A stretch of 64,000 bases of DNA, taken from Spirosoma terrae. Lineage in GTDB: Bacteria > Bacteroidota > Bacteroidia > Cytophagales > Spirosomataceae. The first letter of the stretch is position 1; each line of letters opens with the position of its first letter. The position numbers and the translations under genes are program-made. Shown piece after piece: positions 1-9,128 of this stretch. Below the pieces are notes generated by a model that saw only the letters and a program-made list of their open reading frames with translations, was not told the origin of the DNA and made no database searches. The stretch lies in NCBI RefSeq assembly GCF_010435915.1, contig NZ_JAAFZH010000009.1, forward strand, positions 124,001 through 188,000. Reading direction: 5' to 3'.

Positions 1-1809
1 CACGGTTTCGATAAATGGCGACAGGTTCTGCCCCTGCGCAATGGAATAATCGGACCGGAAAAACTGGTAACTATAACCGGCAATGGCATTCAGCTTGAAT
101 CGCTCCGACAACTGACGTTCGTAGCTCACGTTCAGGTCGGTATTGATTTGAAAAACCGTGTTATTACCCGTTGCCGAATAACCTTGTGGGTACAGGTTAG
201 CACCCAATGATGCCTGAGCCGCATACGGATACGGGCGGATATAGTTTTGCCCAACCTGTCCGTACGTATCAACCCCAAGAATATAGTCTACGCTTAAGCC
301 TTTCAACGGAGTCAGATTCAATTGAACATCGCTGACGGTACGGTTCACCGACTGCGTAAAACGCATATCTTCAATGGTCGATAGTGGGTTCACCCGCGGA
401 CCTTCTACTGCCTGCAAGTTACCCGACGCATCGCGCTTGGTGATGTCGTAGATGTTATTCAGGATCGTAACCGAGTTCATCGGGCTATAGAATACGTTTC
501 CGTTGGCTTTCTCATTGGAGAAGCTGTTCGCGTAGGTCAATCCCGCCGACAGTTTAGCCCAGTTGGTCAGCCGCTGGTCGAGACGAGCGCGGAAGTTATA
601 GCGCGTGAAATCGGTGCCTTTAATAATCCCTTCGTTTTTCAGATAACCAAACGATACGTAGTACTGCGTATTATCACGGCCTCCCGACACCGAAATCGAA
701 TTATCGGTGCCGTAACCCGTCCGAAAAATCTGATCAAAATAATTGTAGCGCGGTACGTTATCCACTACGTTCGAGAGCAGATAGTTCGTTGTACCATCGC
801 GACGTATTTCCAGAAACGTAGTGGCCGGGTTCAGTGCAATGGCTGCCTGCTGAGCCGATCCCGGTGCAAAGGTCTGAATCGGAAAAAGACGCTGCTGCGC
901 ATTCCCGAACGTTTTGTTGTACATATTAACCGGTACACTTTTCCGAAGCTCGTTGATGTTGAACGACGTCGAGAACGAAATCTTCGGCGCTCCGGTGGCC
1001 CCGCGCTTGGTCGTAATAATAACCACACCATTAGCTGCCCGCGAACCATACTGCGCAGCCGCAGCGGCCCCATTCAGTACGCTTAACGTAGCAATGTCGT
1101 TCGGGCTGATGTCGGCCAGACGGTTCGTGCCGGGCTGAGCCGAAGCAATCTGGTCAGCTACGGCTAGCTGCGATACGTTGGCGCTCTGGTTACTGACAAT
1201 AACGCCATCGATAACGTAGAGCGGGTCCGACGAACCCGACAGCGATTTAATACCCCGTAACCGAATCGAAATTGATCCCGACGGATCGCCCGAGTTCTGA
1301 ACGATCTGCGCCCCCGGCACTTTCCCCTGCAACGAGTTAATCAGACCCGCCGAGCCACTTTGTTGTAAATCGGCCGCCTTGATGGTACTGATGGCATTTC
1401 CCAACGAACGACGTTCTGCCTGCTGGCCTGGACTGGTTACAACAACCTCATCCAGATTGGCGATATCCTCTTTCAGCATTACGTTGGTGGTGATCGTTTC
1501 CGCATTACCCAGCGTAATGGTTTCTTTAGCCGGACTATAGCCTACCGACGAAAAATTCAATACGTAAGAGCCAGGGCTAAGGCTGGTCGAGAAGGAGTAA
1601 TTCCCGTTCGCATCCGTTGCGGTACCGGTTGTTGTTCCCACAACCTGGATGGTTACGCCCGGAATGCTCTGCCCATTTCCATCTTTCACGCTTCCCTTAA
1701 GCGTGAATTGCTTGCTTTGTGCCAGAGCTGTTGTACAAAGCAGGCATGTAAGCCATAGCATGCAGACTTGCCGAATGCCATGACCAACCATTGTGTACCT
1801 GTCAGTCAT
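1..1809 (-). CDS. SusC/RagA-family TonB-dependent outer-membrane receptor, C-terminal part beyond left edge
   Basis: The reading frame stays open from an ATG at 1809 to the left edge, giving 603 visible residues of a protein that usually has about 1000. A second in-frame ATG lies at 1791. The N-terminus has a signal peptide ending near LCTTALAQS. It is followed by a carboxypeptidase-regulatory-like domain (about residues 35-115, with the NGQSIPGVTIQVVGT and DANGNYSF pattern), the plug domain (LRGIKSLSGSSDPLYVIDG, then YGSRAANGVVIITTKRG) and the first barrel strands. Such receptors import oligosaccharides, peptides or other large ligands using TonB energy, normally with a SusD lipoprotein. That partner, if present, would lie beyond the left edge. 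The plug has VLNGAAAAAQYG where most relatives have a VLKDASATAIYG-like stretch. The substrate cannot be inferred. The family assignment is very secure. Confidence 0.95.
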   Translation of the reverse strand, partial: MTDRYTMVGHGIRQVCMLWLTCLLCTTALAQSKQFTLKGSVKDGNGQSIPGVTIQVVGTTTGTATDANGNYSFSTSLSPGSYVLNFSSVGYSPAKETITLGNAETITTNVMLKEDIANLDEVVVTSPGQQAERRSLGNAISTIKAADLQQSGSAGLINSLQGKVPGAQIVQNSGDPSGSISIRLRGIKSLSGSSDPLYVIDGVIVSNQSANVSQLAVADQIASAQPGTNRLADISPNDIATLSVLNGAAAAAQYGSRAANGVVIITTKRGATGAPKISFSTSFNINELRKSVPVNMYNKTFGNAQQRLFPIQTFAPGSAQQAAIALNPATTFLEIRRDGTTNYLLSNVVDNVPRYNYFDQIFRTGYGTDNSISVSGGRDNTQYYVSFGYLKNEGIIKGTDFTRYNFRARLDQRLTNWAKLSAGLTYANSFSNEKANGNVFYSPMNSVTILNNIYDITKRDASGNLQAVEGPRVNPLSTIEDMRFTQSVNRTVSDVQLNLTPLKGLSVDYILGVDTYGQVGQNYIRPYPYAAQASLGANLYPQGYSATGNNTVFQINTDLNVSYERQLSERFKLNAIAGYSYQFFRSDYSIAQGQNLSPFIETV

Positions 1810-2022
1810 AGGTGAGTAGTCGTTTACGTGATAAAAAATCAGTTGTTGAAGGGTGAAATATAGTTATAAAATAGTCGACATAACTACCATTCATCCAAAT
1901 TACAAAAAAAGCGGCTCAAGCGATCAAAAAGCGCGTTTTACGAATGTTGTACCGTTTACGAAGCCACCTGTTTGATCTTACTCAAATCCAATTCGCCTAT
2001 GTTTTCAAAAGTCTTTTTTCAG

Positions 2023-2030
2023 TAGCTTTG
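2023..2030 (+). promoter_or_regulatory. Bacteroidota-type -7 box for the DPP IV gene
   Basis: TAGCTTTG matches the TAnnTTTG consensus exactly. A TTTT stretch at 2002-2005 lies 17 nt upstream at the place of the -33 element. The start codon of the peptidase is 34 nt downstream. Confidence 0.6.
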
Positions 2031-2064
2031 ACCGTTTCAGATAACTGATCTTGATAAACAACAC

Positions 2065-4290
2065 ATGATCACACATACTAGAATCAGCTGGCTCGTTGGC
2101 CTGGCCGTTATCCTGACCTGGCCGGCGCTGGGTCAGTCGCCGACCAAACAGCGTTATGCCAATCTTCAGCAGGCCTTACAGGCTGGCCGCCAACTTAATG
2201 GCGCTACCGGCCCACGTAGCGTAAACTGGATCGAAGGCGGTACTAAATTTTCGTTTATAGACGGCGACAATGTAATTAAAACGCTATCGCCCAAAGACCA
2301 AAAGGAAGCCGTTGTGTTCGATGGTAGCCAACTGACATTTCCGGGCACCAGCAAAGCGTTTACGTATGGCTCGTTTCAGTGGTCGAAAGATTCCCGAAAC
2401 ATTCTGTTCCAGAGCAATTTTCGCCCTGTTTACCGGCGCTCCGGCATATCGGACTACTACGTCTACAGCGTGGCCGATAAAAGTTTGAAACTGGTTGCTA
2501 AAGATGCACAAACGGCTGAACTCGCGCCGGATGGGCAAAAAGTAGGCTACGAGCGGGGTGGTAACCTGTTCGTATTTGACTTTGCTACGCAAAAAGAAAC
2601 CCAACTGACCAACGATGCCGCTCCTGCCTTTTATAATGGCCGGTTTGGTTGGGCATACGAAGAAGAATTTGGGCTGGCACAGGCCTGGGAATGGTCGCCC
2701 GATAGCAAATTCATTGCCTTCTGGCAATCTGACGAACGTAACGTTCCTATGTATAAACTGACCGACTATAAAGGATTCGATGAGAAATACGATTCACTAC
2801 CTTATCCGCGCGTTGGCGATCAAAACCCAACGGTACGTATTGGTGTCATCGAACTGACTACTACGTCGAAACAATGGATGAAAGTTGATCTGGCCGATGG
2901 CTACATTCCCCGGATTTACTGGACTACCCAGGAAGGGCAGCTGGCCGTTATGCATTTGAATAGGAAGCAAAATCAGATGCGGCTGTTTATGACGAATGCC
3001 CGTACTGGCGAAGCCCGGCAAATTCTGGAAGAAAAGAACAATACATGGATCGACATTTTTGATTTTTTCGCCGGTATCAATCATTTGCTTTATTTCCCGG
3101 CTGGTGTTCAGGAGTTTTACAGGGTTTCGGACCGGGATGGTTATTCGCATCTGTATCGGTACGACTATACCGGCAAACTACTCAACGCCGTCACGAACGG
3201 AAAATGGGAAGTAACCTACGTTCACCACATTGACCCGAAAGGAAAGAAGGTTTATTTCACCTCCACGGAAGTGTCACCCACGGAACGACACCTTTTTGTA
3301 GCCGACCTGGACGGCAAAAACAAACGCCGACTGACTACGGTAGCCGGACGGCACACGGTTAATTTCTCACCCAATGGCCTGTACTTCATTGACCGGTATT
3401 CGAATCTACAAACACCAACACAGGTTGAATTACGCGATACGAAAGGTCAGTTACTGAAAGCCCTGGAGACGAACAAAGCCGTTGCGGACTACGTAGCCAG
3501 TCATGCTTACGCGCCTAAAGAAATAACCGCGTTCACTACGTCGGATGGGCAGCGGATCGATATTTCGATCATCAAACCAGTTGATTTCGATCCTGCTAAA
3601 AAGTATCCGGTCGTACTGGATGTTTACGGTGGACCGGGTTCTCAGTCCGTTTATAACGAATTTGCCGTAACGAGCTGGCATCAATGGCTTGCCCAGACTG
3701 GCTACGTTGTGGTTGGTGTAAATAACCGAGGCAGCGGTGGCTACGGTCGCGATTTCGAGAAAGTTGTTTATGAAAAACTAGGGAAGTTTGAGAGTCTGGA
3801 TTTTGCCGAAACAGCAACCTATCTGGCTAAACAGTCATGGGTTGATGGAAACCGCATAGCGATACGTGGGCATAGTTACGGTGGCTATATGAGCAGCTAC
3901 ACCATGCTGACACATCCGGGCGTGTTTAAGGTTTCGCTGGTGGGCGCTCCTGTAACCGACTGGCGTTTGTATGATTCTATCTACACCGAACGCTACATGG
4001 GATTGTTGCCAGAAAATGACGAGAAATATAAAGTCAGCGCGGTTTCACCCTACGCGAAAAACCTGGCCGGAAAGATGTTTATTGCTCACTCGACCATGGA
4101 TGAGAATGTGCATGTACGGAATACGTTTCAGCTTGTGAACGCACTGGAGGATGCAGGCAAAGATGCTGACCTGCGAATCTATCCGCCTGGTGCGCACGGT
4201 GTTGCCTACAGCGCCGGAACACAGCTCTTACTTTATCAGCAATATACTACGTACCTGGAGACCCATTTGAAAGGAGCAAGCCTCGATTAA
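2065..4290 (+). CDS. Dipeptidyl peptidase IV (S9 family serine peptidase)
   Basis: A 741-residue exported peptidase that removes X-Pro or X-Ala dipeptides from peptide N-termini. A signal peptide ends near WPALGQS. The beta-propeller domain (about 40-480) carries the paired-glutamate signature WAYEEEFGLA at 196-205, which anchors the substrate N-terminus in DPP IV. The alpha/beta hydrolase domain (about 500-735) has the nucleophile Ser604 in GHSYGGY, Asp679 in STMDEN and His711 in GAHGV. All three catalytic residues and the Glu motif are present, so it should be active in the periplasm or at the cell surface. The gene stands alone, diverging from the SusC-like receptor, with its own promoter and a REP-like element downstream. 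Length and domain order fit Bacteroidota DPP IV. Confidence 0.95.
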   Translation: MITHTRISWLVGLAVILTWPALGQSPTKQRYANLQQALQAGRQLNGATGPRSVNWIEGGTKFSFIDGDNVIKTLSPKDQKEAVVFDGSQLTFPGTSKAFTYGSFQWSKDSRNILFQSNFRPVYRRSGISDYYVYSVADKSLKLVAKDAQTAELAPDGQKVGYERGGNLFVFDFATQKETQLTNDAAPAFYNGRFGWAYEEEFGLAQAWEWSPDSKFIAFWQSDERNVPMYKLTDYKGFDEKYDSLPYPRVGDQNPTVRIGVIELTTTSKQWMKVDLADGYIPRIYWTTQEGQLAVMHLNRKQNQMRLFMTNARTGEARQILEEKNNTWIDIFDFFAGINHLLYFPAGVQEFYRVSDRDGYSHLYRYDYTGKLLNAVTNGKWEVTYVHHIDPKGKKVYFTSTEVSPTERHLFVADLDGKNKRRLTTVAGRHTVNFSPNGLYFIDRYSNLQTPTQVELRDTKGQLLKALETNKAVADYVASHAYAPKEITAFTTSDGQRIDISIIKPVDFDPAKKYPVVLDVYGGPGSQSVYNEFAVTSWHQWLAQTGYVVVGVNNRGSGGYGRDFEKVVYEKLGKFESLDFAETATYLAKQSWVDGNRIAIRGHSYGGYMSSYTMLTHPGVFKVSLVGAPVTDWRLYDSIYTERYMGLLPENDEKYKVSAVSPYAKNLAGKMFIAHSTMDENVHVRNTFQLVNALEDAGKDADLRIYPPGAHGVAYSAGTQLLLYQQYTTYLETHLKGASLD

Positions 4291-4291
4291 A

Positions 4292-4384
4292 CCTCACCCC
4301 CTGCCCCCTCTCCTTTTGAAGGAGAGGGGAACGTCGCACTTGCATTAGCCCCTCTCCCGTTTTGGGAGAGGGGTTGGGGTGAGG
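4292..4384. repeat. REP-like Y-shaped palindromic element
   Basis: An outer stem, CCTCACCCC (4292-4300) with GGGGTGAGG (4376-4384), encloses two hairpins: CCCCTCTCC/GGAGAGGGG (4305-4313 with 4321-4329) and CCCCTCTCCC/GGGAGAGGGG (4349-4358 with 4364-4373). The CCTCACCCC...CCCCTCTCC word resembles REP-type intergenic repeats found in many bacterial genomes. It starts right after the peptidase stop codon and may also end or protect its transcript. Confidence 0.75.
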
Positions 4385-4460
4385 GAAACATCACCGCCCG
4401 GAAGCCATCACACTTACTATACCAATTTAAAATAATAACAACAACAAAACAATTTAAATC

Positions 4461-4468
4461 TATATTTG
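4461..4468 (+). promoter_or_regulatory. Bacteroidota-type -7 box for the LpxR-like gene
   Basis: TATATTTG matches TAnnTTTG exactly and lies 40 nt before the GTG start. I see no clear -33 TTTG at the usual distance. Confidence 0.5.
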
Positions 4469-4508
4469 GTAACTATAAACAAAGTTATCTAACTAAATCA
4501 ATACGCTT

Positions 4509-5534
4509 GTGCCAACCCTTCCACGGAGAGTATGGTGGATGTTTATGGTCTTGCAGGCTACCAATGGGTTAGCTCAATCAGTAACTCCCACTGATAGTCT
4601 GCCCTCTGGCAGCTTTTTACAACTAGCGTGGGACAACGACGCTTTTCAGCTCCGGGCCAAAAATACGTCGGACCGATACTATACGAATGGTATTCATATA
4701 AAGCATATCAGCAATTATTGGCGACGATGGCCCACCCGCTACGCTCTCCTGAAAATAGCTCCCAAAGACGACCGGACTTACACATACCAGTATGATTTTG
4801 GTGTTGGTCAGGAAATTTACACGCCCCGTAACCTGACAGTTCGTAACCGCCCGCTTTATCCAAACGACCATCCTTATGCCGGGTATCTATACGTATCGTG
4901 GGGACTTGTCACGACTGATCCGATTGGCGGACGTAAGCTAACGTCGAGGCTGAGTTTGGGCGTTATAGGTCCTATGAGTGGAGCCGCTGAAGTCCAGCAA
5001 GCCTTTCACCTGGCCGAAAACTTTAAAGAACCGATGGGATGGGGTACGCAAATGCCCAACGATCCGGCTATCAGCTACTTTGTAGGTTACGAGACACGAC
5101 TTTTTCCCAAGTTTTCTCCCATTGTCGATATTATTGGTCGTGTTGATGCCAATATCGGTATGCTGAGTAACTATGCTACAATGGGTACATTGATCCGATT
5201 TGGTCGGTTTAATGATTATTTCCTGAACGCAACGGGTTTATACACCGCTCCCGGCACTCATCGGTTCCAGTTTTATGCTACGTTAGGTACCTCGTTTCGC
5301 GCGCTGCTGGATAACTCCATTCTGCAGGGCGGCTGGTTCAATGGCGGTGAGAACTACTATGCTCTCCCAGCTGTGGAGCTAAAGCACTTCCTTGGTCTTA
5401 TTGACTTTGGGGGGGTAATCGCGTACAAAAATGCCCAGTTGTCGTTTACTCAATCGCTACAAACCGTTCAGTTCAAAAGTGGTCTGGACCATCAGTGGGG
5501 ACGTATCAGCTTCTTATTTCGCTGCGGTCGTTAA
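4509..5534 (+). CDS. LpxR-like (DUF2219) outer-membrane protein
   Basis: 341 residues with a signal peptide ending near NGLAQS. The mature N-terminus has the family hallmark LAWDNDAF followed by DRYYTNGIHIKH; in characterised LpxR these Asn/Asp/Thr residues belong to the active site of a 12-stranded barrel that removes the 3'-acyloxyacyl chain from lipid A. The rest alternates in the manner of beta strands and ends in an aromatic/charged FLFRCGR tail. The start is taken as GTG at 4509 because it supplies the basic n-region (PRRVWW) of the signal peptide; ATG at 4539 is the alternative. Many Bacteroidota members of this family are uncharacterised, so lipid A deacylase activity is inferred from the family only. 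Confidence 0.8.
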   Translation: MPTLPRRVWWMFMVLQATNGLAQSVTPTDSLPSGSFLQLAWDNDAFQLRAKNTSDRYYTNGIHIKHISNYWRRWPTRYALLKIAPKDDRTYTYQYDFGVGQEIYTPRNLTVRNRPLYPNDHPYAGYLYVSWGLVTTDPIGGRKLTSRLSLGVIGPMSGAAEVQQAFHLAENFKEPMGWGTQMPNDPAISYFVGYETRLFPKFSPIVDIIGRVDANIGMLSNYATMGTLIRFGRFNDYFLNATGLYTAPGTHRFQFYATLGTSFRALLDNSILQGGWFNGGENYYALPAVELKHFLGLIDFGGVIAYKNAQLSFTQSLQTVQFKSGLDHQWGRISFLFRCGR

Positions 5535-5915
5535 TTCTATCCTACACAGATATACATTTTCCTAGAACACATAACAAGAGGCTACTCTATAAATGAACAG
5601 AGTAATTAGGTTGCCCCCGACAGTATCCTACTGTCGGGGGCAACCTAATTAGTTAATACACATAAGCGCTAAATAAATTGCTTTTGCCTGGATTTTCGGA
5701 ATTATTATAACATACATAACCAACTACTTAGAATTTTTACCATATCAATAAAAAGCTATTATCTATACACAAAAAACCAATAATTGCATTATTATCCACA
5801 CAAAATACTATGTAGTAATAATTTTTTAGAATAAAATATTGCCATGTAGGATAATATACTATTTTCGAGGCTTGTATTAAAACAGAATTAAAAACTTCTA
5901 CTCGTATTACACTTC
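5535..5915. other. Long AT-rich spacer before the SusCD locus
   Basis: The gap holds the perfect hairpin at 5604-5650 and then about 265 nt of AT-rich sequence without an open frame. A candidate promoter for the SusC gene is TTG at 5839-5841, an 18-nt spacer and TATTTTCG at 5860-5867, which is one mismatch from TAnnTTTG and 48 nt before the start codon. Nothing else is recognisable. Confidence 0.5.
5604..5650. terminator. Perfect 22-bp hairpin, probable bidirectional terminator
   Basis: The arms 5604-5625 and 5629-5650 are exact reverse complements, with a 3-nt loop (TCC). The core is GCCCCCGACAGTA. Flanking AATT rather than a run of T makes it an atypical intrinsic terminator. The stem is unusually long and perfect. 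Confidence 0.6.
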
Positions 5916-8900
5916 ATGAGAAAACTTTTACTGGGCAGTTGGCTATTAACTGTCTTTTTCTGCCTGCCGGTGCTAGCACAGGATGTAACAGTAACCGGCC
6001 GTGTTACGTCGTCAGAAGACGGAACGCCTTTACCCGGAGTAAGTGTACAGCTTAAGGGAACAACCCGAGGATCTACCACTGATGCCGAGGGGAATTATCG
6101 GTTAAGTGCTCCGTCCACCGGCCGATTGGTATTCAGCTACATTGGATTTTCTTCGCAGGAAGTTGCCATTGGCAATCAGACAACGATTCAGGTAGCACTG
6201 GCACCGGATGCCGCCAATCTGGACGAAGTTATTGTTACTACGTTTGGTACGGCCAAACGAGCATCCTTCACGGGATCAGCGGGCACGCTTTCCAGCAATC
6301 AACTCTCAACCCGCGTTACGAGTAACATAGCCCAGGCGCTATCAGGCGCTATTTCGGGTGTGCAGACAAATGCTGGTCTGGGCCAACCGGGTTCTGCTCC
6401 GGAAATTCGTATTCGTGGCTTTGGGTCGATTTCTTCCGGAAATGATCCACTCTATGTTGTTGATGGTATCCCTTATTCAGGAAATATTGCCAACATTAGC
6501 CCGAACGATATTGAAAGCATATCCGTCCTCAAAGATGCTTCATCCACGGCCTTGTATGGCTCAAGAGCTGCTAATGGTGTGGTAGTAGTGACGACGAAAA
6601 GAGGTCAGAAAGACCGTAGCTCGATCAATGTCCGTTATACAAAAGGAGTTAGCACCCGGGGCGTACCAGAATACGACCGTGTAGGCGTCGATCAGTATTA
6701 TCCGCTGATGTGGGAAATTTACCGGAACAGTGTTGCCTATCGCTCTACTAACCCGGTTGCGTTGGCAACAGCGAATCAGCAGGCAACGGACCAATTAATT
6801 AGCTTGGTGGGTTATAACGTATATAACGTACCGAACAATCAGGTCGTTGATGTAAACGGGCAAATGAATCCAAATGCACAGTTGATTTTTTCGCCTGATG
6901 ACCTGAACTGGGAAAAACCGATTATGCGTCAGGGCAACCGCGACGAATTGAACGTAAGCTTCTCAGGTGGTCAGAACAAGAGCGACTACTTCCTATCGTT
7001 GTCGTATCTGAACGACAAAAGCTACCTGATTCGCTCTGATTTTGAACGCATTACGGGCCGTCTAAACATTAACTCGCAAATGAAATCCTGGCTTCGGACA
7101 GGCGCTAATATTTCAACAACGCTATCAAAATCGAATCAGGCCGATGCCGGTGGCACGGGAGGTAGTACGACATTCGTTAACCCATTCTTTTTCTCCCGGA
7201 ATATTGGTCCGATTTATCCAGTATATGCATATGACCCGGCTAACCCAGGACAGTTTTTGACCTTACCGAATGGCGACAGACGGTGGGATTTTGGCAACTT
7301 AACCTCATTAGGTTTACCCGCTCGCCCTCAATACGGCGGCCGTCATTCTGTAGCTGAGACAGTACTCAATCAGAATTACTTACGTCGGAATGTGCTAAGC
7401 GCACGGGGGTATGCAGAATTGTCATTCCTGCAGGATTTCAAATTTACGGCCAACATTGGTACCGATATCACCAACATGAATCGGTATACGTTTGGAAACC
7501 CACAAGTTGGTGATGGCGCACCGGCTGGCCGTGCTACTCACGAATTCCAGAACATTTCCAGCTACAACCTTAACCAGTTATTAAACTACAACAAGTCGTT
7601 TGGTAAGCATAGTCTGGATGTTCTGCTAGGCCATGAAAACTACCAGATAAACGACAATAACCTGGAAGGTTCGCGGTCGCAGTTGATTCTGGAGGGGAAT
7701 TACGAACTGGTCAATTTCACCACTACAACCAATCTATCGTCTGTCCTGAACACACGACGGGTTGAAGGCTATTTCTCCCGAGTTAATTACGACTACGATC
7801 AGAAGTATTTTCTATCGGCTTCTATCCGCCGGGATGGTTCGAGTAAATTCTACCGCGATACGCGCTGGGGTAATTTCTATTCGGTGAGTGGTGCATGGCG
7901 TATCGATCAGGAAGAATTCCTGAAGTCGATTCCTTCAATTAATGCCCTGAAACTACGGGCTTCGTATGGCCAGACAGGTAACGATGGTGGCGGTAATACG
8001 GGCCAGGATGCTCAGGATAATACGATCAGCTACTACGCCTGGCAACCACTTTATGGTTTGGGCTGGAACAATGCATCGGAAGCCGGTATTTTGCAGACGA
8101 GCCTGGGCAACCGCAATCTGGCCTGGGAATCGAGTAACGCTTTTGATGCAGCGCTTGAGTTTAGTTTGTTTCAAGGACGCGTATCCGGTACTGTCGAATA
8201 TTTTGATCGTCGCTCATCAAATCTGATCTTCGCCGTACCCTTACCGCTATCAGCTGGGATTTCAACCGTTACACGGAATATCGGTACGATGTATAACCGG
8301 GGTTTTGAGGTTGAATTGGGCGTTGAGCCAGTTCGTACCAAAGATTTTGTATGGCACATTGATTTGAATGCAACCAAAATCAAGAACCGGATCACCAAAA
8401 TGCCCGATGAAAACCCTGAAATCATCGACGGCACCAAGAAATTGTCGGTTGGGCACTCGATCTACGATAACTGGCTTCGTGAGTATAAAGGCATCAATCC
8501 AAATACAGGCGAAGTTGAGTACCGGGCCGCCAGCTACGTAGCGGCAAACTCACGCATAACAGAGTCGGGCGATACGTTAACGAACAGCATCAACAATGCC
8601 CGTTACCACTACAATGGCTCATCTATCCCTGCTCTGACGGGTGGCGTAACCAATCGATTTACGTGGAAAGGAATCACGTTATCAGCGCTATTCGTTTATC
8701 AGTTAGGCGGCAAAACCTACGATGGCGCTTATGCGGGTCTGATGAGTGCAGGTGGCTATGGTAGTGCGAAGCATATAGACATTCTGAGAAGATGGCAAAA
8801 GCCAGGCGACATTACCGATGTCCCTCGGATGGATGCTGGACGTACTACCGATTTTGATGCTCAATCGGACCGTTGGTTGATTGATGCCAGCTATCTGAAC

Positions 8901-9110
8901 CTTCGTAACATCACACTTTCTTACCAACTGCCCAGTACGATTGCCCGTAAGGCATTCCTGGAAAATGCGCAGATCTACATCAGTGGCGAGAATATGCTGA
9001 TCCTGTCGCGCCGGAAAGGCATGAACGTTCAGCAGCAATTCAATGGCGTAACCAGCAATGCATTCAGTCCAGCCAAGAGCCTGGTACTAGGCGTTTCCTT
9101 TACACTTTAA
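5916..9110 (+). CDS. SusC/RagA-family TonB-linked outer-membrane receptor
   Basis: A complete receptor of 1064 residues. A signal peptide ends near CLPVLAQD. It is followed by the carboxypeptidase-regulatory-like domain (about 25-105, TPLPGVSVQLKGT, DAEGNYRLSAP), a DEVIVTTFGTAKRASFTGS linker typical of SusC, the plug (RIRGFGSISSGNDPLYVVDG, then LYGSRAANGVVVVTTKRG, about 115-230) and a 22-strand barrel to the end. It forms the outer-membrane channel, and the SusD protein encoded 18 nt downstream forms the lid. The ligand is unknown: no glycosidase, sigma factor or anti-sigma factor flanks the pair, so this is not a classic polysaccharide utilisation locus within the window. Confidence 0.97.
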   Translation: MRKLLLGSWLLTVFFCLPVLAQDVTVTGRVTSSEDGTPLPGVSVQLKGTTRGSTTDAEGNYRLSAPSTGRLVFSYIGFSSQEVAIGNQTTIQVALAPDAANLDEVIVTTFGTAKRASFTGSAGTLSSNQLSTRVTSNIAQALSGAISGVQTNAGLGQPGSAPEIRIRGFGSISSGNDPLYVVDGIPYSGNIANISPNDIESISVLKDASSTALYGSRAANGVVVVTTKRGQKDRSSINVRYTKGVSTRGVPEYDRVGVDQYYPLMWEIYRNSVAYRSTNPVALATANQQATDQLISLVGYNVYNVPNNQVVDVNGQMNPNAQLIFSPDDLNWEKPIMRQGNRDELNVSFSGGQNKSDYFLSLSYLNDKSYLIRSDFERITGRLNINSQMKSWLRTGANISTTLSKSNQADAGGTGGSTTFVNPFFFSRNIGPIYPVYAYDPANPGQFLTLPNGDRRWDFGNLTSLGLPARPQYGGRHSVAETVLNQNYLRRNVLSARGYAELSFLQDFKFTANIGTDITNMNRYTFGNPQVGDGAPAGRATHEFQNISSYNLNQLLNYNKSFGKHSLDVLLGHENYQINDNNLEGSRSQLILEGNYELVNFTTTTNLSSVLNTRRVEGYFSRVNYDYDQKYFLSASIRRDGSSKFYRDTRWGNFYSVSGAWRIDQEEFLKSIPSINALKLRASYGQTGNDGGGNTGQDAQDNTISYYAWQPLYGLGWNNASEAGILQTSLGNRNLAWESSNAFDAALEFSLFQGRVSGTVEYFDRRSSNLIFAVPLPLSAGISTVTRNIGTMYNRGFEVELGVEPVRTKDFVWHIDLNATKIKNRITKMPDENPEIIDGTKKLSVGHSIYDNWLREYKGINPNTGEVEYRAASYVAANSRITESGDTLTNSINNARYHYNGSSIPALTGGVTNRFTWKGITLSALFVYQLGGKTYDGAYAGLMSAGGYGSAKHIDILRRWQKPGDITDVPRMDAGRTTDFDAQSDRWLIDASYLNLRNITLSYQLPSTIARKAFLENAQIYISGENMLILSRRKGMNVQQQFNGVTSNAFSPAKSLVLGVSFTL

Positions 9111-9128
9111 GCTTCAGACAGACGACTC

